Positions 1-12,199 of a DNA stretch of 64,000 nucleotides are shown here, piece by piece. The notes beneath the pieces are model-generated. The model saw nothing but the letters and a program-made list of their open reading frames with translations. It did no database searches and was not told the origin of the DNA. The DNA is taken from contig NC_077224.1 in the NCBI RefSeq assembly GCF_024763615.1, positions 55,748,712 through 55,812,711 of the forward strand. The letters run 5' to 3'. This stretch comes from Phlebotomus papatasi. Its lineage: Eukaryota; Arthropoda; Insecta; Diptera; Psychodidae. Both the position numbers and the translations under genes were made by a program. The stretch's first letter is position 1. Every line of letters starts with the position of its first letter.

Positions 1-868
1 ATAAAAAAAGGAGGGACCTCATATTTAAAGGTGCCTTACTTTCCTCGATATTCCTAGAAAATACAAGTCCTAGAAAGCTACTTATTGTCTCAAAAAAAAC
101 AAGAAGTAGTTAAGAAACTACCCTATACTCCCCTACAATAATTTTTATTACTGTTGAGTTAGTAAATTATTAGTAAGTCTGACAACGATGTGGCGCTTAA
201 AACGTTTATGCAACGTCCTCATTGCCCAATACCGTATCCCTTATCATACAGTGTTGTGACTTGATTATTTACTGAAATGATTATCAGACTAATCAGTCTT
301 TTAATCTATTTTAATTAAAACAATATAAATAATATTGAACAACTAAAAACAACTTTGAGCTGGTAAGTAATATAATTAATTTTCAATTAATTAAAGTCTG
401 TTAATTGATGAGAATGATCAAATTAAAGCATTTAAAAAACAATTTTCAATTTTCCATTATATTATTTTTAATTTCTCCACTAAATTGAGAAAACTGAGAC
501 AACAACTCTTTATATTTCTAAAGTAAATTAATATAAGAACTTATTATAAAAGATAAATAAATTCAAAACCGTTCTTTTGTCCCAAGCACATTTATAATGA
601 ACTTTATAACGGCGTCATTGTAGTAAATAAATATTTAAACCACTTAAATATTTTAGAGACTGAAACGTATTCAAGACCACATTAAGCTCTTAAGACCTAA
701 AATATTATACAGAATTATAATAATGGTTCATTAGAATTATTCACAATAATTCGTTTATCATTATGGTCTTATTTTTATTTTTTATTTAAATACCTTTTTT
801 GTTAAATTCTTTAGTTCTTTTAACTGAAAATTATAATTCATTTAAAAAAATCTGAAGCTCTGACTTAT
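1..868. other. AT-rich gene-free stretch with a possible repeat end
   Basis: No coding signal is seen on either strand. Bases 1-50 resemble the right end of the palindromic repeats at 40790-41265 and 48852-49492, which share an AAAGGTGCC block followed by a CTTTCCTC/CTTCCCCT end. If so, the element is cut by the window border. The rest is low-complexity AT-rich sequence. Confidence 0.4.
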
Positions 869-1005
869 GGCCTCTACACATTGGGAGCAATTTTTGTCAA
901 AAATTGCTTTTTTAAGGAAATTCCCTGCAGCGTTGTAGGGGGAAACGTCAAATTTCTGTCAAAAACGCAATTTTTGACGAAAATTGCTCCCAATGTGTAG
1001 ACGCC
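869..1005. repeat. Short palindromic MITE, GGC(G)TCTACAC ends
   Basis: The two ends are inverted copies of each other. GGCCTCTACACATTGGGAGC at the left mirrors the GCTCCCAATGTGTAGACGCC end at the right, and the pairing continues through an AATTTTTGTCAAAAATT block. The centre carries a second inverted AAATTT/AAATTT section. There is no coding capacity. A diverged relative follows at 1057-1163. Confidence 0.75.
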
Positions 1006-1056
1006 TTTAAGGAAAAGAAATTATCATTTGAATTTTTACGTCTCGTGGGATATAAA

Positions 1057-1163
1057 GACGTCTACACAGGAACATAAAAAAAATGATTTTATAAAGAAAA
1101 TTTCTCAAAAATTTTTCAAAATAGGAAATTTTTGACGAAAATTGCTTCTAGTGTGTAGACGCC
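1057..1163. repeat. Diverged second copy of the GGCGTCTACAC MITE
   Basis: It starts GACGTCTACACAGG and ends GTGTGTAGACGCC. The right arm has the same TTTTTGACGAAAATTGCT block as the element at 869-1005. The left arm is more decayed. It lies only about 50 bp from its relative, so the pair may be one element rearranged or two insertions. Confidence 0.6.
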
Positions 1164-1400
1164 ATAATGCAAAATGAGTTAGAATGTAAAAGAGAATTTC
1201 CATGAAAAAATATAATTTCAGAATGGATTTCACCAATAAATTGAATAATTTATTTACTGCGGAAAATTGCATTTCTGCTCATATAAGAAATTCATACTAA
1301 TGAAATTCAAAGTTCACTCTACGATTCAAGTGCAGAGAGTTTAAATTCTCATTATGACACAATTATTTTTGGAATGATAAATATTTTAATCAAAAGGATG

Positions 1401-1634
1401 TAGGAGAAATTAGGACACCTTTGAATTTAGGCAGCTTTAAAATAGAACTTTTTCTCCTATTTTTAAATAGAATTGAGCTTTATCATGATGTGCTTTAGTT
1501 TCGTAAATTGTTTATGAAGATTTTTTTTTACTAATTTACTTGTTACATCATAGTAAGGTTAAGTTTCATTTAAAAATAAAAGAAAAAGCTATATTTTAAA
1601 GCTGCTCCAATTCAAAGGTGCGCTAATTCTCCTT
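1401..1634. repeat. Palindromic MITE, TAGGAGAAATTAGG ends (CACCTTTGAAT family)
   Basis: The left end TAGGAGAAATTAGGACACCT is inverted at the right end, which reads AAAGGTGCGCTAATTCTCCT. The inner part (AGCTTTAAAATAGAA, then TCTCCTATTTTTAAATAG) is related to the repeats at 41062-41265 and 48852-49492. Non-coding. Confidence 0.65.
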
Positions 1635-4455
1635 GTGCGGTAAAAAAACCAAAAAATAATAATTCGTAGTTATTACTACTCACAACACTGCAAGGTTCAT
1701 TCAAAATTTAATTTTGAGTAGCTTAAATCTCAGGGGATAAAAAACTATAGACTCTAAGAATTTATTAGTTCCTCAAAAATGTTTTAAAGTAGAATTTTGC
1801 AACATTGCGTTGCGAATTGTGATCTGCAGAACAATATAAACAATTTATCTGTTACGACTTTAGTTTCAGATTTTAAATTGAAGCAGTTATACAAAATTCT
1901 TATCTTCAAAATGAACTTTACTTGTGAGCAATATTACAATATCCAGACCCAGACCCTTTCCTATTCAACTCTTTATGAGTGTTGTAAATTCATTTTTCAT
2001 GTCTCTTTGTGAAAAGCGCTGATTTTTAGCACTTTCAGAAAAGTGCTTTCACCTCGAATCGGATAATGGTGGAAAATTTAAAATGCATAGCAATGTCCTA
2101 TCTTCCTCACTTTTGCCTATGCCAAGCTGAATTTTTTAACTGAAGGAAAATTTAATTTGCAAGTAAAATGTCCTTGCATACGAACTAGTTCTTTTTCAAC
2201 TTTATTTTTGCAACTAGTTAAGATTGTAACTGTAAATTTATGAGTTTTTCCGAGATTTATTATCTCTTTGGAAAAAAACTGCTGTAACATTTTTTTTTAT
2301 TTTTGGAAATGAAATAGAGGCTAAAGCTAAGAATCAATTGGTCAGAAGAAATTTAATTTATTGTTGCATTTGGCTTTTGGGCAACAATACTGAGATTTTC
2401 AAAGGATCGCCCAAGTGAATAGGAAAATGTGAAAATTTATTGACCTTTCGTGCTGGATGCTGATGAAAAGGGATCGCCCTTTGGGAAAGTGGATGAAGAA
2501 GTGAGTGTTGGGGGTGAAATTTGTGATAAGACGATGTGAATTGTGGAGAATACAAATCGTCACATTGGTCACACAATGTGGTACTTGCCCTGCAGAAGTT
2601 GTTTGGGGCAAAAGGGACTGTGCCTCAGAATCTTCAGTAAGGCCTAACTCAAGAGGGTTTGGCTGTGGAGATAAATGCTGAATCCAATAGCTGACAGAAT
2701 AGGAATCAATTTAAATTCAGGGAAGTCAATGGAATTACATCATACCACAGGGGGAGGTAGGTAAAAGAAGGTCATTAGGGTGGCAATTTGGGATTTGTTG
2801 CCACTAAATAAGTCTTGTGGCTCAATGGGGATTTTCCGGTGGGAAATTGTGGGTTGTTCCTTTTAAACACACTTTCACTTAATCCAACAAATTGATCCAC
2901 AAGCATATATTATCCTCCCAATTTTGGAGATTTTCTCTACTCACAACACTTCTTTAGCACCTTTCTGCTTCGATAATCACTCACAAAGCACTCCTAACAC
3001 AAAAAATTCGGTGGAAAAGTAATCACATTTATCATCATTTAATCCAGAAGAATGTCCAGTAAATGTTTCACAGTCTTATCAAATAACACTCTTGTCTCTT
3101 TTTTACCGGACACCACTATTCGTCTTCGTGGTCGAACATCAACTGATTCTACCCTCAACGTTCTTTTCAAATCAACTTGGAGAAGTGCTCAATTTCCACA
3201 AGTTCCACAATCTCCCGTTCCCCAAAGCCTGCGCAAAGGCAACCTATGCCAAAGGGGTCAACAATAATATTGGACCTAAAATCATCTAATAGAAAATTAT
3301 TTGGCTCACCATATCCACCCAAGGAAATCACACTTTTACTTATTATCTCAACATATAACTATTTTCTTTAGGGTGGATCTGAGAGAGAAATTGTAAGTGG
3401 AATATAGGATGTCTCTGTGTCATCTTCAATGAATTTATCATGGGATGTTGACACGAGGAGCATAGGGAATGAGCCTATGAGAACTTTTCCTATCAGCCTG
3501 GAAAAAAACTTGACGGCATTCCCATATGCTATCGCCAAGTTATGACATTGTCATATGTGGATCCTTCTAGATACCTTCAATTGATATATAAATAAAATTA
3601 CACTATTGCCCTATAGGCTGCTTGGAATAGTTGTGGTCATCCGGTGTCTTTAAATATTAAACCTCATGTGGTTCTTCGAGATATACTCGTAAAGATAGAT
3701 TTAGGCCAAACAGTCAAAGCCATTCAAGAAAGCTTCCACTGAATCTGTAAAACCATTTGATAGTTTTGTTTTTATTACTAAGGTTAATACTAAGTTTATT
3801 ACTAGATTTTGCAGTGATGATAAATAATTTCTTTATTTATACTTTTTTACAACCATTGTTTTTTGTTTAACAATTCTTTTAAATATTAAAAATATTTTTT
3901 ATAGTTCTTTAAAGACATAAAAGTGCCATAATTTGCTGCATGTTTGTGAAGTGAGGGGGGGGGGGGTGGCTCGAGCTCGAGATTATGCACCCAAAAAGTT
4001 TGCATACACGCAGAAGTTTTCCCCCGAAGCAGTTACAGAAACGCTATAAAAGATGAAAATATCGTATTATGTTTTTGTATTTAAAAAATGATTTCATAAA
4101 TGAGCTTCCAAAAACCCTCTGTATTTGACTTAGCTCCACTAAATAAAAACTTGAGATTTTAGATATCCTTTTCAAATACTTAAATTGCCATTTTGTCAAT
4201 CTCACTGCAAAATAATTGGATATTTGGTCAGATTTATGATCAAAATAGCTTTCACAAATTCAATTTTCCAATAAGAATCAAACCTGGAGTAATCGTAAAA
4301 ATATCCTTTTTATGATAAAACTTGTTTAATATTTTTTGAGCTGAAACGCCGCGTATGGTGTCTCTTTAACAAGTTTTTGGAATCTTTAGTATACAAAAGC
4401 AACTAATGCTTTTCCTTTTTCTGCTCTTGCTCTATTGGCTCTAATATATCGTCAG
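1635..4455. other. Gene-free stretch, part of it less AT-rich
   Basis: No gene is recognised. From about 2390 to 3600 the composition is visibly richer in G and C than the flanks and free of recognisable repeats. It could be conserved regulatory or intronic DNA of a gene outside the window, but no reading frame of useful length matches a family I know. A run of about a dozen G residues lies at 3955-3966. Weak AT-rich sequence fills the rest. Confidence 0.35.
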
Positions 4456-4698
4456 TCCCCAGGATGGGAATTCTGAGATGCGTGAGTTACTCACGTGAGA
4501 AATTCACGGCTCTGAGATCACCTTTAGTTAGAGTTTTGTAAAGTTTTCGTAAAAAGTATTCTGTGAATTCTTAGGTGCATTAAGCGTTTCACATGACACT
4601 TACCATGAAAACTTAACAAAACTCTTACAAAAGACGATCCAAAAGTCATGAGTTTCTCACGTGAAAAACTCACGCATCTCAGAATTCATACCCAGGGC
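4456..4698. repeat. Palindromic MITE with CCCAGG ends
   Basis: The left arm CCCAGGATGGGAATTCTGAG continues with ATGCGTGAGTTACTCACGTGAGAAA. It is mirrored at the right by TTTCTCACGTGAAAAACTCA, CGCATCTCAGAATTCATACCC and AGGG. The arms are about 50 bp with few mismatches and a centre of about 140 bp. Non-coding. Confidence 0.75.
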
Positions 4699-5360
4699 TT
4701 TGCTAACGCTACCGCGGGGGTCAGTAGGTGACGGATCACTGTATGGCCCATGCAGGACTCATGTAAGACCTATCAGGGTTAGTTGCGAATAAGCGTGTCT
4801 TCGTAGATAAACAGTCCCTGACTATGAGTAAAACCATGGATAGTACCACTTCACGCCCAAACAAAGGCCTAGGCAACGAAGTCTCTGGAGACTTCTCCTA
4901 GGCTTTCTACACTTGAACAGATTGAATTAAGAGGTTCAACAGACAATCTCAACACTATACCAAAAAAAATCATTAAACATAATCTAAGTGATGCGTAGAA
5001 GAGCGCACCAAGAAACTTAGACAACCTTTGACAACTTAGACAAAACTATTTTCGGCTATTATGGGAGCTGTAACAAAGACCTTTCCAATGTTTCCAACGG
5101 GAAGGTGGCCAATGAGCACAAGATACACTGGGCTAAACACGGCCTAGTCATCGGCGTGCTAAGCTAATCCTGGAGAAAAGAGATCTTAAATCTCAATACA
5201 CCAGTTAAGAAAGCTCGTTGGCCTGCCTATGTTTCGATTCCAAAGTACTGCATTCAGGGTTCATTTTTCAAAAAATATAGCATAATTGAAAATTTCATCT
5301 TCTGAAAAATTATTGTCAAAAGGAAATTACGACAAATAGGTACTGATTTAACTCATGATA
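4699..5360. other. Unrecognised gene-free stretch, higher GC
   Basis: This block (about 4700-5240) is clearly richer in G and C than its surroundings and may be the remains of an older element, for example a decayed retrotransposon. No reading frame or terminal repeat supports a specific name. Confidence 0.3.
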
Positions 5361-5362
5361 TA

Positions 5363-7023
5363 CAGTGGGTGTCAATAGTTTGTTACGGCTTGTATTTTCA
5401 GGAAACCAAGTGGAAAAAAAGATAGAAAAAAATACTTTTTAAAATTTTTCTTTTTGCAAATTGGTTGCCTGTCATCCGTAGATCTTATATATGTATTTTA
5501 TAAATTATTATAAATCTTATTTCATATGAAAAATAATTGTTTGCCAAATGTTGATTATTTTTTTGCGTCAAAAGTTTGTTACGTCTATTGGAAAGTACCT
5601 CAAAAAGATGAAATGCGTGCGACTAACATCTTTTAATCCAGTTATATTTTAAAGTTATGTCATTTAATAAGAAAATAGTACATTCGCACTTTTTTAAAAT
5701 TTTCAATGGTCAATATATGCATATAAACAAAATGATAAATAATAAGAAATAAAATGTTTTTTTGTTAATTTAAAATTTAGGCCAAAATAGCAAGTTACAA
5801 AAACTTAAAAGAAGAGAAATTGTTTAGAAACACTCCCGAAATGAATCTGCGTCATAAATTTTCGGTATGGATGGAAAATCTCTACAGGATGCACATAAAA
5901 TCGCCAAAATTCATTGTGATAAAATATAAGTACATGTGGAAAATGCTACTGGCCAGACCCAGGGTTTGACTCAGAAGGTTTATAACTGCATTGTAAGTAT
6001 CTCTGATAGTGACCCCATGATATCTGTTCCAAAAATTCAGAGTCAGTTGGTTACCGAAGGCATACAGGTCGCTACTGTTACAAAAGTCAATATGAAATTC
6101 CAAAAGATCGTGAGAATGTTTGACTGGTCCTTAAAATTTCACGGGTAGGCAAGACTAATGTGGTTAAAATGTTGCAAATTAACTTGTTAACGTGTTTTAA
6201 GTAGAAATACAACTTTTTAGTCATATTGGACTTGCTTACCCATGAAATCCCGTAAGTCAGTCAACCATTCTCGACATTTTTTTCAATTTCATCTTGATTT
6301 TTGTAATAATAGCGACCTGTATGCCTTCGGTAATCAACTGACTCTGAATTTATGGAACAGATATCATGGGGTCACTATCAGAGATACTTATAATACAGTT
6401 ATAAACCATCTGAATCAAACCCTGGGTCTGGCCAGTAGTGTTTTTCACATATACTTATATTTTATCAACATAAATTTTGACGATTTTATGTACATCCTGT
6501 AGGGATTTTCCATCCATACCGAAAATTTATGACGCAGATTCATCCCGGGAGTGTTTCTGAACAATTTCTCTTCTTTTAAATTTTTGTAACTTGCTATTTT
6601 GGCCTAAATTTTAAATTAACAAAAAAACATTTTATTTCTTATTAATTATCATTTTGTTTATATGCATATATTGACCATTGAAAATTTTAAAAATGTGTGA
6701 ATGTACTATTTTCTTATCAAATGACATAACTTTAAAATATAACTGCATTAAAAGATGTTAGTTGCACGCATTTCATCTTTTTGAGGTACTTTTTCAATTG
6801 ACGTAACAAACTTTTGACGCAAAAAAAATAATCAACATTTGGTAAACAATTATTTTTCATATGAAATAAGATTTATAATAATTTATAAAATACATATATA
6901 AGATCTACGGATGACAGGCAACTAATTTGCAAAAGGAAAAATTTTAAAAAGTATTTTTTTCTATCTTTTTTTCCACCTGGTTTCCCAAACATACAAGCCG
7001 TAACAAACTTTTGACACCCACTG
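5363..7023. mobile_element. Giant fold-back element derived from a Tc1/mariner-like transposon
   Basis: The element is an almost complete palindrome. A left arm of about 790 bp (5363-6155) is repeated in inverse order at 6229-7023 around a loop of about 75 bp. It begins CAGTGGGTGTCAA, ends with the inverse, and is flanked by TA on both sides (5361-5362 and 7024-7025), as expected for the Tc1/mariner superfamily. A second CGTCAAAAGTTTGTTACG block lies about 210 bp inside each arm. Each arm carries the same fragment of a possible transposase N-terminus (about 5936-6148 plus, mirrored on the minus strand of the right arm) with a helix-turn-helix-like stretch containing ISVPKIQSQLVTEGIQVATV. No catalytic DDE/D domain is present, so the copy is non-autonomous. 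A decayed relative lies at 58218-58915. The palindrome and TA are seen directly; the family is inferred. Confidence 0.85.
5936..6148 (+). pseudogene. Transposase N-terminal fragment in the fold-back arm
   Basis: About 70 codons encode a segment with ISVPKIQSQLVTEGIQVATV, which resembles the second helix-turn-helix of Tc1-like transposases (pattern: conserved ISxxxI, then a xGIxVSxxTV-like turn). The same fragment sits inverted in the right arm. The catalytic core is missing and the frame ends at the loop. Recognition rests on pattern similarity only. Confidence 0.45.
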
Positions 7024-7127
7024 TACCTATATTAGCTCCAACTTTGGTAATATTATGTATCATTAAATTTTACAACAATATTGCAAAAACTTTAATAAGC
7101 ACTCTATCAATATTATTATAAATTAGG

Positions 7128-7270
7128 TAGGATGGATACCCCGAATGATGCCACCTTGAATAAAAGATTCGAAAATATCGTAATATAGAAAAACATACCC
7201 TTTTATTTAAGGTAACATTAAATGGGGAAGTGGCATCATTCGGGGAGGGGGGGGGGTTCCATCCATCCTA
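7128..7270. repeat. Short palindromic MITE, TAGGATGGATACCCCGAATG ends
   Basis: The left arm TAGGATGGATACCCCGAATG with ATGCCACCTTG is mirrored by AGTGGCATCATTCGGGGAGG, a G-run of about ten, and CCATCCATCCTA. The element is about 143 bp with TA at both ends and non-coding. Confidence 0.8.
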
Positions 7271-8161
7271 ATATCTCTCTAAATTAAATGTACTAGAGCA
7301 TTTCACCACATTTTTGCCTATAACCTTTTTTTATAAAATTTGTAACTATCTATCAATTACAAAATATATTTACAATTTTTCCATAAGCTTTTGCAATTTG
7401 TGTATACTACAATCTCTCCATTAATTAAAGGCCAATTTTGAGCTGGACATGAAAGATGAAGTATAGAAGATGGTGCCGCACAAATGGCCATTAAGGCCTG
7501 TAAATAATTGCTAATGAACTGCAATTACATCAACCATCTATAATTACGGTTGAAGCAAGAGGGTAAGTTGGGAAATTAATTAAATTCATGTTATTGAAAA
7601 TATTGAGATAAAGTTTGCGGCTGTAATTTACGACAATATGCCCAGCCATTTTGAGAAACTTTGACTATTTGCAAATTTTACAGTAAATTTAATGAAAAAT
7701 AACTCTGTATTCTCCTCTTAGCTGCTACCGCAGTAAAGGTGTAACATTTCCCTCTGATTTATTGCAGCACGGCACGATTTACACCTCAAAGAGTAATATT
7801 TCTGTTGATTCATTGTCTCTGTTTTTTTTTTTCAGAATAAAATTGCAATGTGGATTTTTAATGGTATCATATAGTTGAATTTTTTTATAGGTCACGGGTG
7901 TAATTTTTCCCATTCGTTTTACAAATTTTGATTAATTCACAATTAAAGTGGGGTAAGTGCTTTTGGTTACAATATAAGTATTAGAACCTAAGTAAATTTT
8001 GCAAGTACTGTGATATTTAAGAGAAATTTTGTGTAGAGTTGTTCTAAGCTGGGTTTTACAGCAGGGGACCTTCTAGGAGCTTTTAAATGTATGATTAAAG
8101 TAAAAAACTTTTTGGGTCAACGTGAATATTTCAATACTTCCTGGAATTAGATTTAAAGTAT
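7271..8161. other. Gene-free AT-rich stretch
   Basis: I see no gene, RNA or well-formed repeat here. Short inverted motifs occur but do not exceed what AT-rich sequence gives by chance. Confidence 0.4.
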
Positions 8162-8175
8162 ATTTTAATTAATTA

Positions 8176-8450
8176 ATTAATAATAATAATGCTGGCACAA
8201 CATTCCATGGAGGATCTAGGCCTTCCTACCAGGGGATTTCTAGACACGCATTATTATTCTTTATTGTACGGGATGAAGTTGTCAGTCCCATGCCGCCCAT
8301 GCCCGTGAAATCAAGTGCAGTGAAGCTCACTGGATGCAATCCGAACACCTTTAACGCCAGAAAAATTCCTGGTGACCTAAAGGGGATTCGAACCCGGGAC
8401 ACTTGCATCATAGAGCGAGTGCTCTACAACTTGACCCATTGAGTGCCCTA
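8176..8450 (-). mobile_element. tRNA-derived SINE with 14-bp target duplication
   Basis: On the minus strand the element begins with a tRNA-like head. An A-box-like stretch lies at about 8438-8421 and a perfect B box GGGTTCGAATCCC at 8395-8383. About 190 bp of unrelated body follow, and the element ends in a TTATTATTATTA simple-repeat tail. It is flanked by ATTTTAATTAATTA at 8162-8175 and 8451-8464, the 14-bp direct repeat expected from LINE-machinery insertion. The head does not fold as a complete tRNA. An apparent reading frame across it (8226-8411 minus) is fortuitous. The family name is not known to me. Confidence 0.85.
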
Positions 8451-8464
8451 ATTTTAATTAATTA

Positions 8465-9145
8465 CGAGATATAATAATTCGTTATGATACTGCACACGAA
8501 ATAATACTTGTTTCGTAATTATAGCACGATCTTAAAACTCGAATTAGCAACTTCATTTAAACTTAGCCAAATAGTAATATTTCACCCTATACAAGGATTA
8601 ATTTGAAATTCCGAAATTAAAGCTTGAAGAATACACTACACTTCGACTTATAAAATGTAAAATTCTTGTAACTTTAAAAATAAAATAAAATAGAATAAAA
8701 CCTTAATATTTAATTGCATTTTAAAAGATCTTTTAACAAATTATTTTGTAAGAAAATATTTTCTTTGTGTTCTTTTAAGTATTTACTTTTGCTATGAACA
8801 CTTCTGCTCTCATTACTCATACATAAAATCCATCTTGACTGAAAAGCAGTTAAGTAAATATTTTTTATTATTTACTGAAAATTTAACCACTTATTCCTAT
8901 CGTAGCTCATAATAATAGAATTAAGGTAATCTGCATACTTAGCAGAATGCTAGAATGTTAGTAAAATATTAAATACAGCCACTACAGTCACAAACTTTTG
9001 CTATCTAAAACTTTTGTGATAAATATTATAATAATATTATATTAGCATTGTGAATGAGACTGCAAGAAATTATTTCAATTTAATGCATAGTGGATTATTT
9101 TTATTAACTGAATCTAAATTTAAAATTTTAAATTTTTCTTCTCAT
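8465..9145. other. Gene-free AT-rich stretch
   Basis: No coding signal, RNA gene or clear repeat is visible. Confidence 0.4.
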
Positions 9146-9409
9146 CACTGAGAGAAATCCGAAAAAGTTAAATTAACATTCCAGAAATGTTAATTTTACC
9201 CTGCAGTATTGATCCGAAATCGGTGTAAATAATACCCTTTTTAGGTGTATTAGGGGTTAAAGTTATCCTTTTTTCATGTTAATTTTACCCTTTTTACCCT
9301 TGAAAAGGTGTAAAATTAACATTAAAAAATGTTGATATATTTTTACACCTAAAAAGTGTTAATGTTATGAGGAAAAAATGTTAATCGCACCCTCTTTTTT
9401 TTCTCAGTG
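9146..9409. repeat. MITE with CACTGAGA termini, copy 1
   Basis: It starts CACTGAGAGAAATCCG and ends TTCTCAGTG. The interior has a marker block CCCTGCAGTATTGATCCG and several inverted GTTAATTTTACCC / GGTGTAAAATTAAC motifs. Copies occur at 26984-27203 (inside another MITE, left end lost) and 58560-58810 (opposite orientation, flanked by TA). Non-coding, about 260 bp. Confidence 0.85.
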
Positions 9410-9578
9410 ATCGTTTAAAGTGGGTAACAAAGAAATACTACGAAGAAGCACGTTTATGTCTACTTCTTCTCTTTGACCATCTGAAACAGTGCAAAGATTG
9501 TAAAAAGAAAAATCCTATAGACTTGTAAAACCGGAATCAGGAGCCTACGTGGAGGCTGCCCAACAAGATTACCCTTTC

Positions 9579-9989
9579 TAACGGCGTTATCACACTTGCA
9601 CATTAAAATTTTAATGTGATTCACATTAATTGTCGCTTGTGAGCGTCCAAATATATTATTTGTGTCTTTGAGTCACTTAATATTTGGGGTTTTTCTATTT
9701 ATTGATAAAGAAGTGGACTTGGCCTGCAAAAATAAGTTTAAATTTACCTAAATCATAAATATTTTTCACATTAAAAAATTAAAGAGAAAATCGCATTAAT
9801 TTTTCGCATTAATGCTATAAATCAATTTATATCAAATTTTGCGGGCCAAGTCTACCTTTTTATCAACAAATAGATCAAATTTTGAATATAAAATGATTCA
9901 AACACACAAATTACACATTTGGACTCTCACCAGCGACAATTAATGTGAATCATATTAAAATGTTTATGTGCAAGTGTGATAACACAGTA
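9579..9989. repeat. GTTATCACACTTG palindromic MITE, copy 1
   Basis: The termini are long inverted repeats of about 55 bp: GTTATCACACTTGCACATT, then AATTTTAATGTGATTCACAT, then TAATTGTCGC. TA flanks both sides. Inside lies a second inverted block around AAAAGTGGACTTGGCC / GGCCAAGTCTAC. A near-identical copy is at 62875-63287. Non-coding, about 410 bp. Confidence 0.9.
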
Positions 9990-11981
9990 AGGGTATGTTG
10001 ACATTCGTATCTCAGGATCAACTGACTGCTCAGATCATTATATGTACTATCCAAAGCTATGATAGCTCTCTGGTTTAAATATACACACTGCACTGCACAC
10101 CCTTCACATCCCACTCAGAGATCCAACCCTAGGGACAAGGCACTTCGTGTACCCAATCAGTCTTCGGGAATTCATAATAACAGCAGGGACTTTAGCTACA
10201 GGACCGAATCGTCTTACAAGTTCAAATTTAGTTTGTGTTCAAAATTACCCCATTGGATTATAGGATTATATTCAATTTTAAAACTTCATATTAATTTTTT
10301 TTTTTGAACCACGCCCAATCCGCAAAAAATTACTCTGACTCAAATATGACTGGTTAATAAATGGTCAAAAAAAATTACTCCTAATTGGAATCTTAAAAAT
10401 TAGTCGTATTCGCGTCGAATTTTGGTCACAGCATTACTCAAGATTGAATTAGTAATATTATCGTTATTTTACGGTTCTAAAATTTACTCTACCATGCAGT
10501 AACAAAAGCGACTCCAAATGACGGTCTTTTTCCGTACAAAATATGACGCGCCAAAAACAATGCATTTGGCGTCCTTCTCTAGCGCATAGGTACGAAATTG
10601 ACATACACATTTTGAATGAAAACGTTTAGTGCACTTCACAACTTTGTATTGCATTACCACTGTAGACGATATTTTCTCAACAATTCTTCACATTTTCCAT
10701 CGTTTTCTACTACGTTCTATGTAAATTTCTCTAATTTTTCCCTAGTTCACTACACACATTTGCGAAGATTTTTGCCGTTCCTATTGCTGAATGAGCCATC
10801 CGACATGTCGAAAATTTTCCCATTGGATGGCAACAACACAAAAAAATCTTTTAAAATTTTCACTAAATAGGTCTTTCCGACACAAAATTTTAATCACAGG
10901 ACACTCCAGAGTCTGGAGCAAACTCCTAAATCACAAAATTTCATTTTGCAAAAAAAAATGTTTGTGTGTTTATTATGCAAAAAATTGCCTAATTTTCACT
11001 TAACTTCTGTCGGCACTGTACTTTTTCGAATCACAACACACATCTCTACTGAAGGAGCTTTTCCTCCCAATGTACACTATTATATTGTTGAGAAAACACG
11101 CGAAAATATCAATTACTTTGCGAACTCACAGCTCTGAATGGTTCTATTTGCCATTTGACAAGTGAAATTTCCCCTCAGATATATCCAGTGAGGAGAAGAA
11201 TTTCAATTAGTACACTGGAAGTCGACGTCATATTTTAGTCGTAGGCGGGTAATTTCAGAGTTATAATGACGCCAAATGACTTCCGTAATTACCGTCATAT
11301 TATTCCCCACTTTCTGTCATTCGACTCTCTGACGACCGTCATAGGACCCGTTTTTGGAATCCAGAATACATACATCCAACGGTAATCTTACTCCAAATTG
11401 CTATTTGGGCGGTGAGTCCATAGCAATATTGTAAGAGTTTTCAAATAGCGATACAGGTTGCGTGTTAAATTATGTGAGCGGATATGAACACGTTACATAA
11501 TTCTTAAATCTTTTTATTCTTCTTTCCCTGAACTTCATTGCGCTTCGTCCAAAAACTCTTTAATAACATTTTCTTTGTCTTGATGTAAAATGGTTTTCTT
11601 ACCCGGTAAATCAGTACCTTTCTCAGGAATTTTTAAGTGCAATTGATCAAGAAAGTTATACAATTAGCGGCACAATGTAATTCTGTGCGAATTGTTTTTT
11701 TTTTATCAAAATTAATCAATAATTAACAACTCAAAAAGGGGTTATGCGATTTATATAAAAAGGGGTCCTAAAATCCAAGAGTGACATGATAACTTATTTT
11801 CGATGGTATCGATATCGACTGTCGATTCTGAAGGAAATTGAACGATAACTGTACTTTTTGTAACAAATTTATATAAGGGAAGATCACTCCGGATCGGAAT
11901 GTTAAGAGACATGCTCGATATTTAGTTGAAAATATAAGCTAAAAATACTATTTTGTAGTTTTGTGTATACTAATCGGTATA
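9990..11981. other. Gene-free stretch with weak repeat traces
   Basis: No protein family is recognised. Motifs such as ATATGACG and CCAAATGAC recur around 10500-10560 and 11220-11340 in partly inverted order, so a decayed element of about 0.9 kb is possible. The signal is not firm enough to call. Confidence 0.3.
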
Positions 11982-12199
11982 TAGGGGAAACTGGGGCACC
12001 ACCAAACACGGGGTAGCACCAAACACTGCGATTTTTTAATCAGATATTTGACTTCAGAGTTCTTCAGACTTATAGAAATTTATAGGCATTATAGGGATGC
12101 TTGTCCACTGAAGAAAGGGTATAGATAATACAAGAAGTTTAGGAATAAAAATTAGAGTCCGGTGCTACACCGTGTTTGGTGGTGCCCCAGTTTCCCCTA
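11982..12199. repeat. TA-flanked palindromic MITE, GGGGAAACTGGGGCACC ends
   Basis: It starts TAGGGGAAACTGGGGCACCA and ends TGGTGCCCCAGTTTCCCCTA. The inverted pairing continues through a CCAAACACGG block. It is 218 bp including the TA at both sides and non-coding. It shares only the outermost GGGGAAA with the other palindromes of this window. Confidence 0.9.

Noticed and set aside
4699..5240. Non-LTR retrotransposon remnant
   Set aside because: GC-richer composition is suggestive but no reverse-transcriptase or endonuclease motif can be read in any frame.
10310..11340. Possible decayed 1-kb element with ATATGACG motifs
   Set aside because: The inverted similarity between 10500-10560 and 11220-11340 is short and interrupted, and no termini could be defined.
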